Position numbers and translations under genes: made by a program. From NCBI RefSeq assembly GCF_029846235.1, contig NZ_JARVWP010000005.1:62001-126000 (forward strand): a stretch of DNA of 64,000 nt. The letters are read 5' to 3'. The notes beneath the pieces are model-generated. The model ran no database searches and was not told the DNA's origin. It worked only from the letters and a program-made list of their open reading frames with translations. Positions 1 through 8,857 of the stretch are shown in pieces. Each line of letters starts with the position of its first letter. The stretch's first letter is position 1. The DNA is from Bradyrhizobium sp. CER78 (GTDB taxonomy: Bacteria; Pseudomonadota; Alphaproteobacteria; Rhizobiales; Xanthobacteraceae).

Positions 1-468
1 GACGCCGATGAACCGGGTGGCGGTCGCATCGGGATCAACGATCGCAAGGATCGAAATCGGTCCGTCGACCGCGCACAGGATCGCGATCTCGCACAGGTCC
101 GATTGCCCCGCGAGCACGACCCGCCTGAAGCCGCGCGCCTGCGCACGTTCAAACAGCCTGCCATACTCCTCCTTCGCCTTGCGAAAGAGCGAAAAGGAGT
201 CGGACAGGAATTGAACGGTCAGCCGAGACTTTTCGGAGAAGCCCTGCGGGGTGAGGTAGTAGGCGTATCGCCGTGCGGGCGCCTGCCCTACCTTGACGAA
301 ACCCTTCTTGATCGCGCGCTTCAGATACGCGTTGACGAGGCCGAGCGCGACGCCCAGTTCGGCAGCGATCCGCCGCTGCGATTGCGCACCATCCGCCTCG
401 AGGGAGGTGAGCAGCCCGAGCACCAGCCGGTCGCTGTCATTCTCATCCGTCGGTAGAATGCCTGCCAT
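1..468 (-). CDS. Winged-helix transcriptional regulator of the polysaccharide cluster (C-terminus beyond window)
   Basis: The frame is open for 156 codons from an ATG at 468 to the window edge, so the 3' end is missing. Residues about 12-65 form a winged helix-turn-helix (core QRRIAAELGVALGLVNAYL), as in MarR-like regulators associated with exopolysaccharide clusters. After a linker with a YYLTPQGF wing, a second domain begins near residue 112 (RRVVLAGQSDLCEIAIL), which looks like a Rossmann-type beta-alpha unit. Two GTTCA-N5-TGAAC palindromes lie 35-77 bp upstream of the start, which suggests autoregulation. It follows glycosyltransferase and asnB genes on the same strand, so it is probably the local regulator of that cluster. 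Target and ligand are inferred. Confidence 0.85.
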   Translation of the reverse strand, partial: MAGILPTDENDSDRLVLGLLTSLEADGAQSQRRIAAELGVALGLVNAYLKRAIKKGFVKVGQAPARRYAYYLTPQGFSEKSRLTVQFLSDSFSLFRKAKEEYGRLFERAQARGFRRVVLAGQSDLCEIAILCAVDGPISILAIVDPDATATRFIGV

Positions 469-502
469 TACGCCTATCCCCACTGGGGCAGGCTGATAGC
501 GC

Positions 503-517
503 GTTCACCCGATGAAC
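503..517. promoter_or_regulatory. Candidate operator 1, GTTCA-N5-TGAAC
   Basis: A perfect inverted repeat with 5-bp arms and spacer CCCGA, followed by GTCAA on the plus strand. It is upstream of the winged-helix regulator gene (start 468). The same arms and the same trailing GTCAA recur at 3812-3826, and a second copy starts 28 bp away at 531. Binding by the neighbouring regulator is inferred. Confidence 0.6.
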
Positions 518-530
518 GTCAAGCGAATTC

Positions 531-545
531 GTTCACGCCGTGAAC
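531..545. promoter_or_regulatory. Candidate operator 2, GTTCAC-N3-GTGAAC
   Basis: A perfect 15-bp palindrome with 6-bp arms around GCC. It lies between the end of the glycosyltransferase gene (607) and the regulator start (468), 28 bp centre to centre from operator 1. That spacing would allow two dimers to bind side by side. Confidence 0.6.
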
Positions 546-606
546 ACTGCAACCATCTGATTGTAAAGGTATTTTTATCAGAGCGATGTGTCGCGACGGC
601 CACACT

Positions 607-1824
607 TCAAGCCCGATCCGGGGGCTCGGCCAGATATTGCGCCGCCAGCGTTGAATAGCTGTACCGACGCGCGACGGCGAGGCGATCGCCGAGCGGCCGC
701 GACGGACCGTCCAGCGCGGCGCGCAGGGATGCGGCCAACGCATCTGCATCATCAGGCGCACATCGCGCGGTCACTAGATCTTCGAGCCCAGCAAGCGCCC
801 GTTCCTCGCAGGCAATGACGCTGCGCGGTGCAAACAGGCAGTAGTCGAACAGCTTGTTGGGGCTGATGCCATGGTGATAGAGCGCGTTCTTGTGGAAGGC
901 GACGACGGCGCAATCGGAAGCGTGCAACATGCCGTGCACGACCGACCGATCGACTTCGTCCTGAAACTCCACATTTGCGAGCGCAGCCGCCCGCTGCTTC
1001 AGCGCGTCCCGCGAGGTGCCGGAGCCGATCATCACGAAATGGATCCCGGCATTCGTCTTGCCGAGGATCGAAGCCGCATCGAGAATGGCCTCCACCGCAT
1101 TCGGCGGACCCATGCCTCCAGCATACAGGACAACGCGCCTGCCCTGCTGCTTCAGCAGATTAATGCGGTCGACCAGGGGATGCGCGAGACTCTCGATCGT
1201 CAGTGCGCTCTGTATTTCGCCGTCGGACACCCCGTTCGGGATCCACAGGAACTTGCCGGCCGCCAGGCCCCGCGCGTGCATATGGGCTTCAGCTCCGGCC
1301 AGCAGGCAGATCACGCGATCCGCCTCGCGATAGGCGGCGCGCTCCTTCCAGCCGAGCACCTTCATCAGCGGATGCCATGGCGGCGTCATCCCGAGCGCGA
1401 TGATGCTCTCCGGCCAGAGGTCGCGGATCTCCAGCCAGAACCTTGCATCGAATTGCCGCGCGACCTGCTGCGCCGCCGAGATGAAGAACAAATGCGGGCT
1501 CGACGCAATCACCAGATCCGGCCTGCCGAACTGCGCGGCAATTGCAGGGGCTGCCGAGCGGACAGCCGGCCCAAAGCTCAGATTGTTGCGGAGCCGCCCC
1601 AGACTGCCATTGCGATAACGCGGCGCATCGAGGAACCAGAAGTCGACGTCATTGATCCGCTGCGGCCCCGGCGTGCGCGGCTGCCGGTGCAGATGATGGA
1701 AGGCGGCGCTGACGACCACCACCCGATGCCCCATCTTTGCCCAGGCATCAGCCAGCCAGAACGGACGATAGTGACGGCCGAGACCCGGCCCCCCGGCAAA
1801 CGGATGCAATAGCCAGATGTTCAT
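607..1824 (-). CDS. Glycosyltransferase family 4 (WbuB-like)
   Basis: A 405-residue GT-B glycosyltransferase that would transfer a sugar from a nucleotide donor during polysaccharide repeat-unit assembly. The N-terminus MNIWLLHPFAGG, the LEIRDLWPES segment near residue 135 and the C-terminal donor-site stretch GISPNKLFDYCLF are typical of the WbuB/WcaI-like GT4 group. A TTG start five codons further upstream is possible, but the ATG at 1824 gives the canonical N-terminus. It lies 76 bp downstream of asnB on the same strand, so the two are probably cotranscribed. Acceptor and donor sugars cannot be read from the sequence. Confidence 0.9.
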   Translation of the reverse strand: MNIWLLHPFAGGPGLGRHYRPFWLADAWAKMGHRVVVVSAAFHHLHRQPRTPGPQRINDVDFWFLDAPRYRNGSLGRLRNNLSFGPAVRSAAPAIAAQFGRPDLVIASSPHLFFISAAQQVARQFDARFWLEIRDLWPESIIALGMTPPWHPLMKVLGWKERAAYREADRVICLLAGAEAHMHARGLAAGKFLWIPNGVSDGEIQSALTIESLAHPLVDRINLLKQQGRRVVLYAGGMGPPNAVEAILDAASILGKTNAGIHFVMIGSGTSRDALKQRAAALANVEFQDEVDRSVVHGMLHASDCAVVAFHKNALYHHGISPNKLFDYCLFAPRSVIACEERALAGLEDLVTARCAPDDADALAASLRAALDGPSRPLGDRLAVARRYSYSTLAAQYLAEPPDRA

Positions 1825-1900
1825 GAGCCGGCCCGGCAAGGATCCGCTGACGAATCGGCAACTGCCGACGGCGAGGATGACATCCAGGAACCATCAAACC

Positions 1901-3715
1901 TCATGGCGATTCGACCCGAAAGCGCTCACCCCAGAGCGCGACGCAATAGAGCCGCCAGCGCATCCCGAGATCGAGCCGGTGAAATTTCCGCTTGAGCTTC
2001 GGCATGTCGACATAGCGGGCCAACAGCTCGCTCGCGATCACCTTGTCGTACATCGTGGCCGAGTGCCGCGTGAGCCATATCCGGTCCGGGGCAGCAAAGC
2101 CGATCTTGTCCCTGCGCCAGCTGATGCTGGACGGCAAGAGGTCATTCATGGCTGCACGGAGCGGCCATTTTGCCCATCCCTTGTTCAGCTTGATGCGCGT
2201 CGGAAGGCCCAGAGCAAACTCGACAAAGCGATAGTCAAGGAATGGAAGTCGCGTCTCGATGCCGAACCTCATCGAGTTCTTGTCTTCGAAGCGCAACAGC
2301 ATCGGCAGATTGGTTTCGTTGATCTCCAGCACTTGCATGCCCTGCGCATCCCTCGCCTTCGACGCAAAGCGGCAAAGCGGTTCGGGCAGGTCGGGCTTTC
2401 TCAGAAAGGTGTAGCGCAAGCGGTAATAGGCGGCACGCAGCCCTGCCGAACTGGCGCCGAACAGATAAAACAGCAACCGTCCGCGCGAAATGCCTGCCCG
2501 CGTTGCAGCACTGAAGGCCGACAGAAATCCACCAACGCCACCGCGGCGAAGATGGTCGAGCAGCCAGGCAGCATAGTAGCGATGATATCCCAACAACGTT
2601 TCGTCACCGCCCTGCCCATCGAGCAACACGATGACACCATTCGATCGCGCCGCTCTCATCACTTCGTACTGCATCATGATCGAGGGGCCTGCGAACGGCT
2701 CCTCCTGGACCTCGAGCAGAGTCTCCGTCGTCGACGCGAAATCCTGATAGGTTGGCTTGGTGCGCAGCCAGTTCAATTCCGCCTTCTCGGCAACCTCCGC
2801 CGCATAGACCTCCTCGTTGTTGGATGCCTGCTCACTGACGGCAGTAATGGCAAAGAAACGCTCACCGGATCCTGGCGCATAACGCCGCGCGGCCAGCGTT
2901 GCAACGCTCGAACTATCCAGTCCTCCCGAGAGGCAGGTTCCGACACGGACATCCGAACGCAGCCGCAGACGCGTCGCGTCGTCAAGCAGTTCGCGCAGCG
3001 ATCTTGCTGCGTTGGCCTCATCGGTCACCGCCGAACCCGGAGCAAGCGAATAATAGCGCTCCATGTCGACCCGGCCTGTCGATACGTCGACACGCATCCA
3101 ATGGCCGGGAGGTAGCTTCTCGACGCCCTTGAAGAAAGTCCGATTGGTATGGTCGGTCATACCGCAAACGAGGAAATCGTTGATCAGGTCATCATCCGCG
3201 ACCGGGCGCTCGATCAATGGAAGCAGCTGGCGAATCTCGGAGCCGAACGCGAACTGCGATGCCGTATTCACATAGTAGAACGGCTTCACGCCGAACCGGT
3301 CGCGAGCGCAGAACAACGTATTGTCGCGCTCATCGTGAATCGCGAACGACCACATGCCGTTGAAGCGCGCGAGGCACTCCGTCCCCCAGCAAATATAGGC
3401 GGTCAGCAGCACCTCGGTATCCGAGGCCGAATGGAAGGCGTATCCGAGGGCCTCGAGCTCGGCGCGGAGCTCGACGTAGTTGTAGATCTCGCCGTTGTAG
3501 GTAATCCAAACAGGAAGTCGCCTGTCGCACATCGGCTGCGCGCCGTCATCGGTCAGATCGATAACGGCCAGTCGCCGGTGGCCCAGCCCAACGTTCCCGT
3601 TCACCCTCACGCCGCGCCCATCCGGTCCACGGTGGGCGACGAGATCGGTCATCCGGTCCACTTGGCGGGCATCGACGAGCCCGGTCTTACTTACAAGGCC
3701 AAATATGCCGCACAC
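1901..3715 (-). CDS. asnB: Asparagine synthase (glutamine-hydrolysing) family amidotransferase, copy 1
   Basis: A 604-residue protein of standard AsnB length. Met-Cys at the start exposes the Ntn nucleophile Cys2. The glutaminase domain (about 1-215) has AHRGPDG, YNGEIYN and SDTEV. The synthetase domain has the ATP-pyrophosphatase loop SGGLDSS near 263-269. The family transfers ammonia from glutamine to an adenylated carboxylate. Inside a polysaccharide cluster such proteins may instead amidate uronic acids, as proposed for WbpS in Pseudomonas O-antigen synthesis; that role is inference here. It is divergent from the glycosyltransferase pair at 4008-6502 and shares with it a promoter region containing a candidate operator. 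A second copy lies at 12352-14190. Confidence 0.93.
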   Translation of the reverse strand: MCGIFGLVSKTGLVDARQVDRMTDLVAHRGPDGRGVRVNGNVGLGHRRLAVIDLTDDGAQPMCDRRLPVWITYNGEIYNYVELRAELEALGYAFHSASDTEVLLTAYICWGTECLARFNGMWSFAIHDERDNTLFCARDRFGVKPFYYVNTASQFAFGSEIRQLLPLIERPVADDDLINDFLVCGMTDHTNRTFFKGVEKLPPGHWMRVDVSTGRVDMERYYSLAPGSAVTDEANAARSLRELLDDATRLRLRSDVRVGTCLSGGLDSSSVATLAARRYAPGSGERFFAITAVSEQASNNEEVYAAEVAEKAELNWLRTKPTYQDFASTTETLLEVQEEPFAGPSIMMQYEVMRAARSNGVIVLLDGQGGDETLLGYHRYYAAWLLDHLRRGGVGGFLSAFSAATRAGISRGRLLFYLFGASSAGLRAAYYRLRYTFLRKPDLPEPLCRFASKARDAQGMQVLEINETNLPMLLRFEDKNSMRFGIETRLPFLDYRFVEFALGLPTRIKLNKGWAKWPLRAAMNDLLPSSISWRRDKIGFAAPDRIWLTRHSATMYDKVIASELLARYVDMPKLKRKFHRLDLGMRWRLYCVALWGERFRVESP

Positions 3716-3811
3716 GAAATGCCTATCCAGATTGATTCGATGGCGGAGCTCGGTATAACCGCCGCGTCAGAATATGCGCGCATTTGGAACAAACCGCCGC
3801 TGTCTTAGCCT

Positions 3812-3826
3812 GTTCACGCATTGAAC
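3812..3826. promoter_or_regulatory. Candidate operator 3, GTTCA-N5-TGAAC
   Basis: A perfect inverted repeat with spacer CGCAT, followed by GTCAA exactly as at operator 1. It sits in the 292-bp gap between the divergent asnB (start 3715) and glycosyltransferase (start 4008) genes, so one site could control both directions. I see no gene in the gap itself. Confidence 0.6.
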
Positions 3827-4007
3827 GTCAACGTTCCCGGACCAATCGAAGCTGTTTTCGTACGCTGCTGAAACCTGAGATAGCGCTGGCCGGGCTGCCA
3901 ATTCTGTGCAGCCGCTCCGAGGATGCACAGCCGGTCGAGCGGCACTTCGAACTGAACATGTGCTAGAAGCCCTGTTGACGTTGAGTTGGCATCCATCGGA
4001 CTCCCGA

Positions 4008-5360
4008 GTGAACAAGATTGAACCCATCGGACAGAGGTCGCTGAAGGAAGCTACCCTTCCCGCCGGAGATGTTGAATCTCCCCGGCCAATCCAATCTGCC
4101 ATCGCAGATTTCGCCACTCGCCTGCTTGTGAGCGCGGCGCGGCGCGCCACCGAGAAGCGTCTTGCGAAGGGCAAGGTACGCACCTTGTGGGCCTCGACTC
4201 CGATCCTCACCTTGCCGCTGCTCGCCCGCTGCGATCGCATGCTCGGCTTCCGCTCGTCGTCGCTGGTGTTCAACACCTATTATGTGACGAGGTCATTCGA
4301 CATCAATCTCATCCTGTTCGAAGGATTCCTTCGATTGATCCGGACTCGAAAAGGCCTCGGCCTGTTTCGTCGCCTCGTTTTCGCCTGGGCCCTGCTGCGC
4401 TTCGATTTCTTCAACTACTTCTATGACCGCGGCCTGATGCTGAGCGACGGGCGCTATGGCATCAACCCTCAGGAGCTCGACCTCCTCTTCCGCTCGGGAA
4501 AGCGGCTGTATACCTATGCCTATGGTGCTGACGTCCGAGCAAGGGAATCAACGCTCGAACTCGGTCATCCAAACCTGTGCGAAGAATGCCCGGCCCCGGG
4601 CAAGTTCTGCGTTTGCACGACGGAGATGCATGCTTCGTCGATCAACCGCCTGAAGGGCCGCGCGACCGCGCAGATCGCGATGGGCGACATGGTGACGTAT
4701 GTACCCGGCTGCCGGGACATCCACTACTGGCCGATCGACGCAAGCAAACTGATCGCGAAGCCGCCGGCGTACAGAGTCGGCGACACGCTGAAAGTCGCGC
4801 ATGCACCGAACCACGGGCACTTCAAGGGAACCCGGCTTCTGCTCGAAGCGATCGATCGGTTGGTGAAAGAGGGCGAGAAGATCGAGCTGATCTCCGTGCA
4901 GGGCGTTCCCAACAAGAAGGTCATCGAGCTTTTTGGCGCATCGCACGTTGTTGCGGATCAGTTCGTCGCGGGCTTTCACGGCTATACGGCCCTCGAAGCA
5001 ATGGCCATGGCCAAACCGGTCCTGTGCTTTCTGCGCAATGACCGAATGATGATCGATCCGGCGACCTGCCCGATCATCAACACGCGACCTGACGACATCT
5101 ATGATGTCCTGAAGCGATGCCTGAGAGGCGAGCTCGACCTGAATGGCATCGGCAACGCCGGACGTCGCTACGTGGAAACACATTACAGCTTGCAGGCGGT
5201 CGCAGCGCGGCTTGGAAAGCTCTATTGTGAAACCGCCGATCTCCCTGGGGATCTGCTGGCAAGCCTGACGCGGCAAGTCGACGCGTTCGCGAAACCTGAT
5301 CATGCCATGCAGTCCGCGCCGCCTTCACCCGGGTCGGTGCACCTGAACACGCGCACATGA
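4008..5360 (+). CDS. Glycosyltransferase-like protein, first of a tandem pair
   Basis: The frame is open from 3906, but the N-terminal 34 codons overlap promoter-like sequence. I place the start at GTG 4008 (VNKIEPIGQ), giving about 450 residues; the start is uncertain. The C-terminal half has a GT-B donor-site pattern (VAHAPNHGHFKGT, then ALEAMAMAKPVLCF). A central segment at nt 4510-4618 carries GADVR followed by a cysteine cluster (CEEC then CVC). The downstream gene has the same layout, so the two are probably paralogues. The stop overlaps the next start by 4 bp (ATGA), showing translational coupling. The sugar substrate is unknown. Confidence 0.8.
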   Translation: MNKIEPIGQRSLKEATLPAGDVESPRPIQSAIADFATRLLVSAARRATEKRLAKGKVRTLWASTPILTLPLLARCDRMLGFRSSSLVFNTYYVTRSFDINLILFEGFLRLIRTRKGLGLFRRLVFAWALLRFDFFNYFYDRGLMLSDGRYGINPQELDLLFRSGKRLYTYAYGADVRARESTLELGHPNLCEECPAPGKFCVCTTEMHASSINRLKGRATAQIAMGDMVTYVPGCRDIHYWPIDASKLIAKPPAYRVGDTLKVAHAPNHGHFKGTRLLLEAIDRLVKEGEKIELISVQGVPNKKVIELFGASHVVADQFVAGFHGYTALEAMAMAKPVLCFLRNDRMMIDPATCPIINTRPDDIYDVLKRCLRGELDLNGIGNAGRRYVETHYSLQAVAARLGKLYCETADLPGDLLASLTRQVDAFAKPDHAMQSAPPSPGSVHLNTRT

Positions 5361-6502
5361 GAATCCTGCACGGACCAGTCAATGTCGGGAATCAGCCCTG
5401 GGTGCTATCCCGCGCCGAACGGCAGCTCGGAGCATCCAGCGAAGTGGTCGTTCGAAACGACACATGGCTCGGATACTCGGCAGACCGGATACTATCGGCA
5501 GAGAACGCCGGGTTTGTTGAGACGGCCGCCCGTAGTGCGGCGTTCGGTCTGAAGAACCAGTGGCGCTACGATGTTCTTCACTACTATTTCGGACAGACCT
5601 TCCTGTCGCCGGGCTTCCCCCTCTCCGCGCCGGGATCGGTGCTCTCCCGGGCATCGCTGATAACGGACATCGCCAACAGACTGGGGACCTCAGACCTGCA
5701 CGCCGCCCGCCTGTTCAACAAGAAGCTGTTCATGACCCTGCAAGGTTGCGACGTCCGGCTGGCGGCTGAAGGAAACAGCCGAAACGAATGGACGATGTGC
5801 GCCCCGCAACACTGCGAGCTCTATCAGCGATGCACGGACGCTCTCGACCATCGGCGGCACTTCCTGATCGAAAAGGTTCTGCCGCTGTTCGATCGGGTCT
5901 TCTACCTCAATCCGGAACTCGGACACATCGTACCGAACGGCCAATTCCTCCCGTACTCAAATGTCGAGATCGAGCAGTTCGACGTTGCGTCGCCCTCCAC
6001 ACAGGGCCGACTGAAGATCGTTCATGCCCCGACTGCCGGACGGATCAAGGGCACTCCCATCATCCTGAACGCCTTGGAGCAATTGCGGTCGCGGTACGAC
6101 TTCGACCTCATCCTTGTCGAGAAGACGAGCCACGAGCAGGCGCTGGAGATCTATCGATCGGCAGACCTCGCCATCGACCAGGTGCTGGCGGGCTGGTACG
6201 GAGGCTTTGCCGTTGAAATGATGGCGATGGGAAAGCCGGCCGCATGCTATATCCGAGAAGAAGATATGATGTTCGTTCCGGATGCCATCAGGCGCGAGTT
6301 GCCCGTTTACAGACTGAACCCGGGCGACCTTGTCGAAAGCATCGCCGCAATCCTTGATCGACGGCCTGAATGGTCAACACGAGGCCAGGCATCGCGACGT
6401 TATGTTGAACGGTGGCACAATCCGAAGCTCATCGCCAAGGCGATGCTGGATGCCTATGAAAGCCCCGATAGCAACTTTGAGCTAGCTCCGGTCGCTGACT
6501 GA
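5357..6502 (+). CDS. Glycosyltransferase-like protein, second of a tandem pair
   Basis: A 381-residue protein whose ATG overlaps the stop of the preceding gene. The C-terminal GT-B half (IVHAPTAGRIKGT; AVEMMAMGKPAACYI) matches the upstream protein motif for motif. A GCDVR element followed by cysteines (MCAPQHC, QRC; nt about 5740-5833) parallels the cysteine cluster there. The N-terminus is MRILHGPVNVGNQPW, with no signal peptide or membrane segment, so it is likely cytoplasmic or peripheral to the inner membrane. With its partner it probably adds sugars in the same glycan pathway. The 256 bp downstream to the convergent gene ending at 6759 hold no gene I can support. Confidence 0.8.
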   Translation: MRILHGPVNVGNQPWVLSRAERQLGASSEVVVRNDTWLGYSADRILSAENAGFVETAARSAAFGLKNQWRYDVLHYYFGQTFLSPGFPLSAPGSVLSRASLITDIANRLGTSDLHAARLFNKKLFMTLQGCDVRLAAEGNSRNEWTMCAPQHCELYQRCTDALDHRRHFLIEKVLPLFDRVFYLNPELGHIVPNGQFLPYSNVEIEQFDVASPSTQGRLKIVHAPTAGRIKGTPIILNALEQLRSRYDFDLILVEKTSHEQALEIYRSADLAIDQVLAGWYGGFAVEMMAMGKPAACYIREEDMMFVPDAIRRELPVYRLNPGDLVESIAAILDRRPEWSTRGQASRRYVERWHNPKLIAKAMLDAYESPDSNFELAPVAD

Positions 6503-6758
6503 GGCACGGCTCAACCTCCGGATGCCTCTCAGCGCCTGTCAATTGCCCGAAGCCAGGTCCCGCGGCGCCTGCATCAGCTTCCAACCCGCCCAATATTTGA
6601 GGATCGGAACAGCAGGCTCGGTCAAACCTCCAGGAGCGGCTGCCTGTTGCTCCGGTTCCAGCAAAAAGGAACCAGATTGCGGGTCGAGCACCGCGCTCGC
6701 TTCGCCAACTGTCCTCGGCCAATCGCGACCCCGGCCCTGCTTCTATTTTGCCGCCAGC

Positions 6759-7925
6759 TCATCCATTCTGATGAACGGCCTGCCGCATCGTCGCGGAAAA
6801 GCTTGCCGCAAACGCGCGAACATTGTCGTCCTGATGCGCGACGACGTTGCGGATCACCAGCCCGCTGTTGTGCCCCGCGAGCTGTGTCATATGATCCGCC
6901 AGCGCGGCCGGATCATCGACGCCGAAATAGCGCGCGGCGCCGGCAGTCTGCTCCCGATGCACATCGATGTCCGACAGGATCATCGGAACGCCGAACGACT
7001 TTGCTTCCTCGACCGTCGTGCTCCAGCCCTCGAAGCGCGACGGGTTGAGCAGCGCGGTGCAAACCCGCAGCAGCGCATAGACGTGCGGCAACGGGATGAC
7101 GCCGAGGTGCCGGAAATGCGTATCGAGGCCACGCTTCTGGATTTCGGCGTTGACCAGATCATAGTAGCCCGGCTCGCGCCGATCTTCCGTGCTGCCGGAG
7201 GCGCAGACCACCACATCGACCCCACGACGTTTCAGGATCGTCAGGGCGTCGACCACCAACTGATGGTTCTTGTGGCGATAGAACTGGTTAGGCAGGTAGA
7301 AGTAGTTCGCCGGCAGACCGTACGCCGCGATCACCTCTGCTGGGTCCGTGTTCAGGAACGCGGCGGGCGGCTGGGTCGCGAAGCGAACGACGCTGACCCG
7401 GTTTCGGGCATGCGGGTAGCAGGCCCTGAAATCGCGCAAGGCGCTCTGGCTGCTCAGCATGATGGTTCGCCCCGAGGCGATCTGAACGCGAAAGCCGATC
7501 TCGCGGCGCCAGCGTGCCGCCCTTGGAAACAGCTGAGGCAGCGAACGGTGCTGCAGATCCGGAATCCACGCCACTGCAGGGACAGGCAGCCGCCAGCCGA
7601 AGAAGCGCGCTGCTTCTACCACAACATCCACGCGCGCGGAGCGAAACGCCGCCGCGGCCGCCCGGTCGAGACCCAGCGCGAGTGCCGCGGCCAGGCCTGG
7701 CTGTCCGTCGAACGCTTCCGATCGAACGATCTCGACGCCTGGTACCGCGGCAAGCTCCACGAGTTCGCTCTCTTCGGCCCTGGTCCCGGTAAAGACGACG
7801 GGAACGAACTCGCCGGGCAAGAACCGGTCGAGCGCAGCGAACAGATTGCGCTGATAATTGTAGCCGCCAGCCCATAGCCGCCGAGAAATGTGACTGAACG
7901 CGAACCGCAGGGGACGCGGCGTCAC
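6759..7925 (-). CDS. Glycosyltransferase family 4
   Basis: About 388 residues from GTG 7925, whose GTGA overlaps the stop of the upstream epimerase gene; upstream in-frame starts would lie inside that gene. The N-terminus VTPRPLRFAFSHISRR precedes a GGYNYQRN glycine loop. The C-terminal half has LPNQFYRHKNHQLVVDAL (donor-binding) and LLNPSRFEGWSTTVEEAKS with the EX7E-type glutamates of GT4 enzymes. It is the last gene of the minus-strand run starting at the flippase (15809). The transferred sugar is unknown. Confidence 0.9.
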   Translation of the reverse strand: MTPRPLRFAFSHISRRLWAGGYNYQRNLFAALDRFLPGEFVPVVFTGTRAEESELVELAAVPGVEIVRSEAFDGQPGLAAALALGLDRAAAAAFRSARVDVVVEAARFFGWRLPVPAVAWIPDLQHRSLPQLFPRAARWRREIGFRVQIASGRTIMLSSQSALRDFRACYPHARNRVSVVRFATQPPAAFLNTDPAEVIAAYGLPANYFYLPNQFYRHKNHQLVVDALTILKRRGVDVVVCASGSTEDRREPGYYDLVNAEIQKRGLDTHFRHLGVIPLPHVYALLRVCTALLNPSRFEGWSTTVEEAKSFGVPMILSDIDVHREQTAGAARYFGVDDPAALADHMTQLAGHNSGLVIRNVVAHQDDNVRAFAASFSATMRQAVHQNG

Positions 7926-8854
7926 GAAGCCTGCCCCTTGAACCAGGCCACGTAGTCGGCGAGCCCCTGATCGAGCGGAATGCGCCAATCGAAACCGATC
8001 TGGCCCAGCATCGTATCGTCGGCCAACAGGCTCATGGGATCACCGGGGCGGCTGACCCCCGAGTGCCGCACAACCGTCTTGCCACCCCATTGTCCGATGA
8101 GGCCCGCGGCGATGTCGGCAACCCTCGTCCCTCGGCCCGAACCACCATTGATGACCCGGAAGGTCTCCTGTGATGACGAAGCTTCCGCGACGCTCGCAAG
8201 CAGCCTCGCGACGTCGCGAACGTCGGTCCAGTCACGGATCTCGTTGCCGGTCCCACCGAGCGTGAGCACCTGCTCCTTGGCGTTTAGGCGCGAACAGATG
8301 TCCCAGAGCAATTGTTTGCGCAAATTGGGCCCATAGACGGAGAACAGCCGCACCACCGCGCAATGCAAGCCGAACGACCGCGCATAGCTCCGGCACAATT
8401 GCTCCATCATCAACTTGTGCTGCCCATAGGGCGACATCGGAGTGACGACGGCACTTTCAGCAATCGGGCCGACATGATCGGCGCCATAAACGGCCGCGCT
8501 CGACGCCGCGATCACCGCGCAGTCTGGTGCCGATCCGCGCAGCCATTCGAGCAGCCGCGCAGTGCTCGCAACCGTCCGCGAAAAATCCTCGAACGGCCGC
8601 TCGATCGAGACGCCGACGGACGATCCGCCGGCCAGATGGAAGATACGCGTCGGCAGCCCGTGCGCCGCCGCAAGCGCATTCAGGTTGGCCGCATCGATTT
8701 CGCCGTTGATCCAGCTGTGCAGACCAAGCCGCCGGGCTTCGGTAGCATCAAGCGCTCCGTGTCCGACGCCGTGCACCGCATGGCCCGCTCCCGCCAACTC
8801 GTGGACGAGATGGCGGCCGATGAACCCGTTCGCGCCGGTAACCCAGACGATCAT
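7922..8854 (-). CDS. NAD-dependent epimerase/dehydratase (extended SDR)
   Basis: A 310-residue extended short-chain dehydrogenase. It has the Rossmann motif TGANGFIGRH at residues 6-15, a Ser in ASSAAVYG and the catalytic YxxxK as YGQHK. Enzymes of this family act on nucleotide sugars (C4 epimerisation, 4,6-dehydration or 4-reduction) and so supply a sugar donor for the cluster. The gene is 3 bp downstream of the methyltransferase gene (stop 8858) and overlaps the next gene by 4 bp. The exact sugar is not determinable. Confidence 0.92.
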   Translation of the reverse strand: MIVWVTGANGFIGRHLVHELAGAGHAVHGVGHGALDATEARRLGLHSWINGEIDAANLNALAAAHGLPTRIFHLAGGSSVGVSIERPFEDFSRTVASTARLLEWLRGSAPDCAVIAASSAAVYGADHVGPIAESAVVTPMSPYGQHKLMMEQLCRSYARSFGLHCAVVRLFSVYGPNLRKQLLWDICSRLNAKEQVLTLGGTGNEIRDWTDVRDVARLLASVAEASSSQETFRVINGGSGRGTRVADIAAGLIGQWGGKTVVRHSGVSRPGDPMSLLADDTMLGQIGFDWRIPLDQGLADYVAWFKGQAS

Positions 8855-8857
8855 CGC

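Noticed and set aside
1817..3115. A 432-codon plus-strand frame opposite asnB copy 1
   Set aside because: Composition is that of an antisense shadow, and the minus-strand AsnB motifs are complete over the same bases.
6503..6758. A small gene or RNA in the gap between convergent glycosyltransferase genes
   Set aside because: Only a 6-bp GGTTCC/GGAACC stem is visible; open frames there have no Shine-Dalgarno or recognisable motifs.
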